A stretch of 44,048 nt of DNA, taken from NCBI GenBank assembly GCA_003577005.1, contig QEUW01000046.1, positions 1 through 44,048 on the forward strand, in the 5' to 3' direction. A program made the position numbers and the translations under genes. Below, one piece after another: positions 38,832-44,048 of this stretch. The notes beneath the pieces were generated by a model that saw only the letters and a list, made by a program, of their open reading frames with translations, was not told where the DNA came from and did no database searches. This DNA comes from Chloroflexota bacterium. GTDB taxonomy: Bacteria > Chloroflexota > Anaerolineae > Caldilineales > Caldilineaceae. Positions within the stretch are counted from its first letter, which is position 1. Each line of letters begins with the position of its first letter.

Positions 38832-40217
38832 CTACGGATCACGGGAAAGCTGCGGCTTGAAGGGGGCGCTCTCGATTGGAGCAGCCGGCGCGGCAGCGGC
38901 GACATCGCTTATCTGGTTTGTGGAGGGAGCCGCCTCCGCGATGACCACTACCGGCACCTGGTCGAGCGGGCCGGCCGCGCGTACCAGCGGAGCGTAAACC
39001 CAGGCGCTCTCATCGCCGCGCGCCACCTGCCACCAGTCGGGCAGTTCTGGCGCCCGGCCACGGATCGGTAACGCCGTACCGGCCCCAGCCGTTCCTACGA
39101 TGGCCGTATCTGTATCCGGCCCGGCGCGTAGATTGAGCAGCACTACCTCGACAAAAGCGGTAGGTATATCTGGTTCCGGCGCCGGTGTGGGAGGCGGCAA
39201 TGGAGCAGGCGCAACGGGCAAAGCGGCGGCCTGAACAGTGGCGCTGCCGCCGGCCTTGAACTGCCGGCTCCACGCCGCGCTCAACTCCAGAAAGTGGCCG
39301 CCAAAACTTTGGCTTGGCTCGATATAGGTGCCCTCCGGCCACTCGTTAAAGCTGTTGATGACCACCCAATTCGGGTTGCTGGCCATCGCCGCCTGCCACG
39401 CCCGCTCAAAATAGGCGCCCCCTTCGCGATCCCTGGCAAACCCGCTGCCGGGCCGGATACGCACATCGTTGTAGCCGGGCATGACCGTCGCCACCCAAAA
39501 CTTGTGGACCCCATGCTGGTCGCGCGCCGCCGCCACCTGACTGGCGAATTTCTGGTTGGTGGCGGTGAGATCTGCCGGTGGATTCCACGTGTTGCTGTAG
39601 AGATGGTGCCCATCAAAGACGGCGAGATAGGCAGTGTTGACGCCCTCGCTGATCCAGATGCTGCCATAGCCGGGGTCGGCCTGGCTGCGAATGGTGCGCC
39701 ACGCGTCAACGCCAAAGAGCGTAGGCCGCCAGAAAAAAATGACCGGCCGGCCCTCTACCCGCAAAAAGGCCGGTTGGCCGGCGTGGACGCTTAGCGCGTG
39801 TTGCAGCGCCCCTGTCACTGCCCCGGTCCCACCTAGAAAGGGCGAGTCGGTCTCAAAAAGGATGCCGATCTTGAAGTTGCGTATGGCAGCCTCTTCGAGC
39901 AGTGCTGTCAAGTTGGGTTCGGTCTGGTTGCCGCCTCCCGGCCCGTACCAGGCGACGAGAAAGGCATCGATGCCGGCAGCCTTGGCCTGGTCAATGTGCC
40001 GGCCCATCACCCCCCGGTCGCGGCTCACATACGGCTCGGCGGGCAGGTCGCTGAGCCGGTCGTAAGTCCAGGTATTTTCGTCAAACCAGGTGTAATAGAA
40101 GGCCAGCACCAACGGGTCGCTGCTGCTTTGGGTCACAGGCGCCGCCTGGGCCCGGTCCGCCATGATCCATCCGCCTACCGTGACCAATAGCACGCTCAAC
40201 CCCAAGCGCGTCACCAA
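38832..40217 (-). CDS. Secreted GH99-like glycoside hydrolase with C-terminal SH3b domain
   Basis: Start TTG 40217 or GTG 40214, with GGAGAG upstream; 461 residues. A signal peptide (LGLSVLLVTVGGWIMADRAQ, then AAP) precedes the catalytic domain (~30-330), which follows endo-alpha-mannosidase-like GH99/GH71 proteins: LAFYYTWFDENTW, GIDAFLVAWYGPGGGN, IGILFETDS, and WVVINSFNEWPEGTYIEPS. The last motif matches the GH99 signature NEWxEGTxIEP that carries the catalytic Glu pair. After a Pro-rich linker, residues ~352-420 are a bacterial SH3 domain (VEVVLLNLRAGPDTDTAIVG, WWQVARGDESAWVYAPLV), which binds cell wall or glycan. The C-terminal 40 residues are low complexity. Substrate probably an alpha-mannoside-like or surface glycan; unproven. 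Confidence 0.83.
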   Translation of the reverse strand: MVTRLGLSVLLVTVGGWIMADRAQAAPVTQSSSDPLVLAFYYTWFDENTWTYDRLSDLPAEPYVSRDRGVMGRHIDQAKAAGIDAFLVAWYGPGGGNQTEPNLTALLEEAAIRNFKIGILFETDSPFLGGTGAVTGALQHALSVHAGQPAFLRVEGRPVIFFWRPTLFGVDAWRTIRSQADPGYGSIWISEGVNTAYLAVFDGHHLYSNTWNPPADLTATNQKFASQVAAARDQHGVHKFWVATVMPGYNDVRIRPGSGFARDREGGAYFERAWQAAMASNPNWVVINSFNEWPEGTYIEPSQSFGGHFLELSAAWSRQFKAGGSATVQAAALPVAPAPLPPPTPAPEPDIPTAFVEVVLLNLRAGPDTDTAIVGTAGAGTALPIRGRAPELPDWWQVARGDESAWVYAPLVRAAGPLDQVPVVVIAEAAPSTNQISDVAAAAPAAPIESAPFKPQLSRDP

Positions 40218-40298
40218 GGATGCTCTCCTTCGCTTTCTAGAACACAGCCATTTTCTGGCAATTTGGAAATCTTCACCAGATTTTGTTCTCCCACTTTG

Positions 40299-41015
40299 CT
40301 ACCGGACACTTTTCATGTTTGTCTTTGTGTAATCAATTCCATGTCCCGATGTGCCCTCTGAGCCCCGTATTCCGAACTTCCTTACTGCCGGCAGGGCCAG
40401 CAATTCGCTCAGGATCATCGCCGTAGCGCCCCAAATCTTCTGTTCTTGAACCGCAAAAAAGGGGACATCGGCGGTGCGGTCACGTAGTTGCCACACTTCG
40501 ACCCGCCGGTTCGACGGGTCGCGCAGGTCGCGCAGCGGCACCTCCAACATCAACGCCACCTCGTACGGGTCGGTCTTGAAGGATGGCCGGCCAGGCACCC
40601 ACGCCACTGTCGGGTGGACCAGATAGTTGCTGGCAAAGATGTAGAGCGGGCTCAACGGGCCGAGCACCTCGATCTGGTCAGCCGCCACACCGATCTCTTC
40701 GTAGGCCTCGCGCAGCGCAGTCTGGGTCAGGTCGCCATCGCCCTCCTCGTAGCCACCGCCGGGGAAACCAACCTGCCCGCTGTGCACACCGTTGTACGTA
40801 GGGCGCAAGATGAGCGGCAAATAGAGCATGTCCTGATACGGGTAAAGGAGGACCAACACCCCTCCACGGCGCGTGTCGGACCGGGGCTGTTCGTAGGGAA
40901 AAGAGCCGCTGGGGCGCGGTTGTGGCGCCATGTAAAATTGTGCTGCACGCCCCGGCAGTGGGCCGGCCAGGTCGTTGCGCAACTGGCGCAGAAAGGGTTC
41001 AAACCGGTCGTTCAT
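40299..41015 (-). CDS. Nudix hydrolase, CoA pyrophosphatase type
   Basis: A 238-residue protein whose ATG 41015 overlaps the preceding stop as ATGA, a sign of coupling. The Nudix core REAYEEIG is at 102-109, preceded by VHSGQVGFPGGGYEEGDGDL, which contains the UPF0035-type signature (H-x-G-Q-V-x-F-P-G-G) of the coenzyme A-specific branch (NudL/PCD1). The family cleaves CoA or acyl-CoA to 4'-phosphopantetheine and 3',5'-ADP. It needs Mg or Mn bound by the Nudix Glu residues. The C-terminal part (VEVWQLRDRTADVPFFAVQE, KIWGATAMILSELL) is as in this family. It is downstream of the RlmI-like gene in the same block. Confidence 0.88.
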   Translation of the reverse strand: MNDRFEPFLRQLRNDLAGPLPGRAAQFYMAPQPRPSGSFPYEQPRSDTRRGGVLVLLYPYQDMLYLPLILRPTYNGVHSGQVGFPGGGYEEGDGDLTQTALREAYEEIGVAADQIEVLGPLSPLYIFASNYLVHPTVAWVPGRPSFKTDPYEVALMLEVPLRDLRDPSNRRVEVWQLRDRTADVPFFAVQEQKIWGATAMILSELLALPAVRKFGIRGSEGTSGHGIDYTKTNMKSVR

Positions 41016-42154
41016 AGCACCCGACAGATCAAGCCTTTGAGATATTCACCCTCTGGAAAGGTTGCCGCCACCGGGTGGTCGGGACCCTGGCGCAGCCACT
41101 CCAACACCTGGAGCCGGCGACCGGCATCCGCCGCAGCCGCAAAGACAGCCTGCTGAAATTCTGTTACGCTCACCAGACCGCTACAACTAAAGGTCGCCAG
41201 GATGCCGCCAGGTTGTTGTTCCACTGACAGATCATGCCGCCAATCGCGCAGGATCGCAAAAAGGTCGCCGGCAATATTTTCGGTCTGCGCATCTGGGTCA
41301 AAGCCGTTGAGGCGAAGATTTTCTTCGGCCAACTCCAGCGCATCCACACTGCTGTCAATGTTGGTGACATGGGTTGCGCCGGCCGCCAGCCCATAGACGG
41401 CAAAGGCGCCGGTGTAACTAAAGCCATTGAGCACGCGCTGGCCCGCACAGTAAGCAGCCACGCGGCGCCGGTTCTCGCGCTGGTCAGTAAAAAATCCGGT
41501 CTTTTGACCGTGGAGCAGATCGACGCGGAAGTGGAGCCCCTGCTCCTGCACCGTGACGATAGGGTCAGGCGCCGAGCCGGCCAGCAACCCGCTGGCGTCA
41601 CCCAACCCTTCATGCTGGCGGACGCTGACGGCGCTGCGTTCGAGCACGCCCTCATAGCCGGTGAGGTCGAGCAGGAGTTGCGCCAGATGCTCCTTGTGCA
41701 GTTCGATCCCCAGTGTTCCCACCTGCATGACCAGGTGCGATCCGTAGCGGTCTACGATGAGCCCGGGCAGAAAATCACTCTCAGCGTTGACAAGACGATA
41801 AGTGGTCGTCGCCTCCTCGGCGAAGAGGCGTTGGCGTAGGACCAGCGCACCTTCCAGCCGGCGCTGCCAGAAGCGATCATCGATGGCCTCGTCGCGCTGC
41901 CAGGTGAGGATACGCACAGTGATCTGGCTGGCGCGGTTGAGATAGCCGCGCCCCAACCATGCTCCATCCGCCGCCACCACATCGACAATGGCGCCATCGG
42001 GCGCCCTATCGGGAATTTGGGCGATAGCGCCGCGGAAGATCCACGGGTGCCCAAAAAAGATGGGTCGCTCGCGCCCCGGTTTGAGCACAACGGCTGTATC
42101 TGAAGCTGAGGAGCGCCTGGCCCCTATGACGACTCGTCTTGCTTGATTTCCCAT
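41012..42154 (-). CDS. RlmI-family rRNA cytosine methyltransferase homologue lacking the catalytic DPPK segment
   Basis: A 380-residue protein. Residues ~20-95 are the PUA-like domain (AVVLKPGRERPIFFGHPWIF, GRGYLNRASQITVRILTW); ~100-215 the central EEHEA-like domain (LVNAESDFLPGLIVDRYGSH, LHFRVDLLHGQKTGFFTDQR). The SAM-binding part has motif I VLNGFSYTGAFAVYGLAAGA and NIDSSVDALELAEENLRLNG. RlmI proteins then continue into a hydrophobic strand ending in DPPK and a following ARGYKDINLLAL-type helix before PGGIL. Here AGDLFAILRDWRHDLS is followed after VEQQ directly by PGGILATFSCSGLV, so about 29 residues including DPPK are absent, with the frame kept. The C-terminal DHPVAATFPEGEYLKGLICR is intact. 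Start ATG 42154 overlaps the small gene upstream by 31 bases. The enzyme is probably inactive, or the assembly is wrong. Confidence 0.87.
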   Translation of the reverse strand: MGNQARRVVIGARRSSASDTAVVLKPGRERPIFFGHPWIFRGAIAQIPDRAPDGAIVDVVAADGAWLGRGYLNRASQITVRILTWQRDEAIDDRFWQRRLEGALVLRQRLFAEEATTTYRLVNAESDFLPGLIVDRYGSHLVMQVGTLGIELHKEHLAQLLLDLTGYEGVLERSAVSVRQHEGLGDASGLLAGSAPDPIVTVQEQGLHFRVDLLHGQKTGFFTDQRENRRRVAAYCAGQRVLNGFSYTGAFAVYGLAAGATHVTNIDSSVDALELAEENLRLNGFDPDAQTENIAGDLFAILRDWRHDLSVEQQPGGILATFSCSGLVSVTEFQQAVFAAAADAGRRLQVLEWLRQGPDHPVAATFPEGEYLKGLICRVL

Positions 42155-42345
42155 CCGTACTCATCGATCACGACTTCTTCGCCGGGCAACTGGATGATGC
42201 GCCGCTGTGGGTCGTATAGAAAAGCAATTTCACCGGCTGGCGTAGTCACAATACCGCTGACAGCATCTGCTGCTCGCCGCTGAAACCGCACGGTATACCG
42301 GCGGGCAATGACCCACCGGGTAAAAGGCTTTACGTTGGCGCGCAT
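42124..42345 (-). CDS. Small conserved-looking protein between tilS and the methyltransferase
   Basis: ATG 42345 (MRANVKPFTRWVIARRYTVR) overlaps the tilS stop by 16 bases; the frame continues upstream to 42369 inside tilS. The protein has 73 residues. It is beta-rich, with RRYTVRFQRRAADAVSGIVT, TPAGEIAFLYDPQRRIIQLP and GEEVVIDEYGWEIKQDES, and has no recognised motif. Overlaps at both ends with tilS and the RlmI-like gene indicate a tightly coupled operon and support expression. Function unknown. Confidence 0.6.
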   Translation of the reverse strand: MRANVKPFTRWVIARRYTVRFQRRAADAVSGIVTTPAGEIAFLYDPQRRIIQLPGEEVVIDEYGWEIKQDESS

Positions 42346-43916
42346 GGTTTGACTGCCGGGTGTCGCCACTGCAAACGGAGCAGTTGCGATGTGCTTTCTG
42401 CAATGCGCGCCGTGTGCGCAACCGCCAATCCGCAGACCCAGAGTATGGTGTCACTCGCCCGGTCGAGGATGAGCGGCCAGCCGCCGCGTAAGGCTGTGGG
42501 GATCTTGGCGTCGGTAAAGAGATCGCCCAGTGATTTGCGATGGCCGCCCATCCCCAATGGGCCCACGTGTTGCCCTGGATGCGGCGAGGTCAAGACCGGT
42601 TCGCCCACCTGGTCTACATCGAGATAGGCCACCCACGGGTCGCTGCGCCGGCGCCAGTCAGGAGGCAGGTCATCCAGAGACAGCCGCCGGACGTGCAACT
42701 GCCAGCCCCCCGGTGTATCGACTATACCCTCTTGTGGCAAGGGCGCCGCGCCAACTACAGCTCGCCAGGCATCATCAAGGTGGGGATGCGCCGGGGCAAA
42801 AGGCAATCTCCCGGCGCGATGGAGGCTCAAACGCAGCGGCGTCGCCGGTGTGGAACCGGCAACCGTCCAGGCCAGGTCACCGGCGAGCGGGTAAGGTCCG
42901 CCGGCATGTGCATGTTGCCGCAGACGGGCGAGCAACGTCTCGATGTGGCCAAAGCCCAACTCCGGCCCTTGGGGCGTCAGCCTTGCCAGCGCCCGGCGTA
43001 GTACCCCGCGTTGTACGCCTTCCGCCAGCCCCAAGAACCGGTCCAGGTCAAGCACGACCCGTTCGGACGTTGGTTCAGCAAGAGAGAGCCGTTGTAGCGT
43101 CTGGTCATCGCTGTGGGCCAGCCGGGCGTAATCGGCGGCCAAAACATCCGCCGTCCGTCCGAGTGTGGCGACGATGTTGGGGTTGATCTGCGCCAGGCGA
43201 GGCAAGATTTCATGGCGTAACTGGTTGCGCAAAAAACGGGTCGCCGTATTGGTGGGGTCCTCGCACCAGGTCAGCCCCTGCGTAGCGGCGTAGGCCAGAA
43301 TCGTGGCGCGGCGGACACCGAGCAGGGGCCGCACAAGACGAACCGTGTGGCCGTGTTGCTCCAGTTCAGTCACATAGCGCATGGCGCCAAGCCCCTGCAA
43401 CCCCGCACCGCGCACCAGATGGAGCAAAAGCGTTTCGGCCTGGTCGTCGGCATGGTGGGCGACAGCGATGATGGGAACCTTTCCAGGCGGCGTGACGTTG
43501 ATCGCGACTTTGGCGAGAAACGCATAGCGCGCCAGGCGCGCCGCCGCTTCAAGCCCATCCGGGCTATCAAGAAGAGCGCCGGGGGCAAGACGCTCGCCGT
43601 AGAAGGCCACCCCCCAATCTGCCGCACAGCGGGCGACAAATGCAGCATCTGCCGCCGAATCGGGGCGGAGCGCATGGTCGAGGTGTGCGACGTGAAGGGC
43701 AAGCCGCCAGTCACCGGCCAGTTGCACAAGCGTATGGAGCAGGACGATGCTGTCCACACCCCCGCTGACGCCAATGACAACCGGTGTTGGGCCGGTTGCA
43801 GCGCCAAGGGGGAAGAGGTTGTGCTGGCTCTGCGCCGCGTGCATGGCTGCCAGTAGCTCATCGATAGCGGTGGCTGGCGCACCAACTGGCGGGCGCAATC
43901 GGTGGTGGTCGGTCAT
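42330..43916 (-). CDS. tilS: tRNA(Ile)-lysidine synthase
   Basis: ATG 43916 (MTDHHRLRPPVG) is preferred to the GTG at 43943 because a perfect TATAAT lies only 6 bases upstream of it, so the longer start would not be transcribed from that promoter. The product has 528 residues, longer than the E. coli protein. The N-type ATP pyrophosphatase domain has the PP-loop SGGVDS at 51-56, VAHLDHALRPDSAADAAFVA, VAHHADDQAETLLLHLVRGA and RPLLGVRRATILAYAATQGL. The C-terminal TilS domain (PLGMGGHRKSLGDLFTDAKI, PTALRGGWPLILDR, ILWVCGLAVAHTARI) recognises the tRNA. It converts C34 of tRNA(Ile)(CAU) to lysidine and is essential for AUA decoding. First gene of the minus-strand block. Confidence 0.95.
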   Translation of the reverse strand: MTDHHRLRPPVGAPATAIDELLAAMHAAQSQHNLFPLGAATGPTPVVIGVSGGVDSIVLLHTLVQLAGDWRLALHVAHLDHALRPDSAADAAFVARCAADWGVAFYGERLAPGALLDSPDGLEAAARLARYAFLAKVAINVTPPGKVPIIAVAHHADDQAETLLLHLVRGAGLQGLGAMRYVTELEQHGHTVRLVRPLLGVRRATILAYAATQGLTWCEDPTNTATRFLRNQLRHEILPRLAQINPNIVATLGRTADVLAADYARLAHSDDQTLQRLSLAEPTSERVVLDLDRFLGLAEGVQRGVLRRALARLTPQGPELGFGHIETLLARLRQHAHAGGPYPLAGDLAWTVAGSTPATPLRLSLHRAGRLPFAPAHPHLDDAWRAVVGAAPLPQEGIVDTPGGWQLHVRRLSLDDLPPDWRRRSDPWVAYLDVDQVGEPVLTSPHPGQHVGPLGMGGHRKSLGDLFTDAKIPTALRGGWPLILDRASDTILWVCGLAVAHTARIAESTSQLLRLQWRHPAVKPCAPT

Positions 43917-43922
43917 GGTCTG

Positions 43923-43928
43923 ATTATA
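43923..43928 (-). promoter_or_regulatory. -10 element of a predicted leaderless tilS promoter
   Basis: The minus strand reads TATAAT at 43928-43923, 6 bases before ATG 43916, so transcription would start at or next to the start codon. No good -35 is present at the usual distance. The flanking sequence TATGGTATAAT is repeated, inverted, in the opposite promoter. Confidence 0.5.
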
Positions 43929-43953
43929 CCATAGACCTTTCACCGGGCCTTTT

Positions 43954-43980
43954 TTGACAAGTGATCGCTTATGGTATAAT
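43954..43980 (+). promoter_or_regulatory. Divergent promoter for the gene beginning at 44025
   Basis: TTGACA at 43954-43959 and TATAAT at 43975-43980, both perfect, with a short 15-base spacer. The leader to GTG 44025 would be about 38 bases. The -10 is in the same TATGGTATAAT string as the tilS -10, in mirror orientation (43923-43933 with 43970-43980). Confidence 0.6.
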
Positions 43981-44024
43981 TTTGTTGCTGCTTTACCTGG
44001 CTATTTTTGGAGCATAGGACGCCT

Positions 44025-44048
44025 GTGAACAATCCATTAGACTGGCTA
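44025..44048 (+). CDS. Start of a gene cut by the window edge
   Basis: GTG 44025 follows AGGACG and opens a frame of eight codons (reading MNNPLDWL when the GTG is taken as Met) to the window end. It is downstream of the divergent promoter. Too short to identify; ftsH is a common neighbour of tilS and is one possibility only. Confidence 0.35.

Noticed and set aside
1..44048. tRNA, rRNA or other known RNA genes
   Set aside because: No cloverleaf with a TTCRANY arm and CCA-side stem and no rRNA segment was recognised by eye; a covariance-model scan would be needed to exclude small ones.

Overview
The window looks like a bacterial chromosome segment from the phylum Chloroflexota, most likely the Caldilineae/Anaerolineae side. 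This is inferred from gene style: high GC, many secreted lipoproteins, several carbohydrate and peptide ABC importers without linked ATPases, a BTAD/NB-ARC/TPR giant regulator, a two-barrel PRC protein and many intergenic palindromes. No rRNA, tRNA, CRISPR array, transposase or phage gene was seen.

Layout. 1-1.5 kb (minus): 3'-truncated PhnD-type binding lipoprotein and a PPOX-type flavoprotein. 1.6-7.7 kb (plus): a five-bladed-propeller glycosidase followed by a CUT1 sugar importer (binding lipoprotein, two permeases) and a membrane-anchored helical-repeat protein. 7.7-11.3 kb: two convergent secreted zinc metallopeptidases. 11.7-14.0 kb (plus): double PRC-barrel protein, ribokinase, CBS-pair protein. 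14.1-17.9 kb (minus): oligopeptide-type importer (binding protein, DppB, DppC). 18.6-26.5 kb (plus): phytanoyl-CoA dioxygenase-like enzyme, a second CUT1 sugar importer, an unrecognised 409-residue protein, a probable D-apionate lactonase and a HIT protein. 26.6-28.5 kb: divergent Uma2-type protein and SDR dehydrogenase. 28.5-30 kb: two large nested palindromes, a gene with a PHAX-type RNA-binding domain, and a decayed metallo-beta-lactamase-fold fragment. 30-31.5 kb (minus): a secreted conserved protein of unknown function and a 67-residue protein. 31.8-36.8 kb (plus): BTAD/NB-ARC/TPR regulator, a 15-residue-repeat membrane protein, ribosomal protein L25 with a clear intrinsic terminator. 36.8-43.9 kb (minus): tilS, a small protein, an RlmI-like methyltransferase lacking its catalytic segment, a CoA-type Nudix hydrolase, a GH99-like protein with an SH3b domain, hpt, and a LysM/M23 peptidase. 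A divergent gene starts at 44025.

How it fits together. The 18.6-26.5 kb block reads as a catabolic unit that imports and degrades a sugar or sugar acid, plausibly apiose-derived; the 1.6-7.7 kb block reads as uptake of an oligosaccharide released by the glycosidase. Neither carries an MsmK/UgpC ATPase, so a shared ATPase elsewhere is implied. The minus-strand block from tilS to the M23 gene is housekeeping.

The most unusual content is (i) the bacterial PHAX-domain protein beside long nested palindromes, (ii) an RlmI-family gene with an apparent in-frame loss of the DPPK catalytic segment, (iii) three loci with heptanucleotide repeats resembling cyanobacterial STRRs, one of which supplies the C-terminus and stop codon of the HIT gene, (iv) a dispersed GGTGCRACGCAC hairpin family in 5' regions, and (v) strong hairpins in the spacer after the binding-protein gene of all three complete ABC importers.
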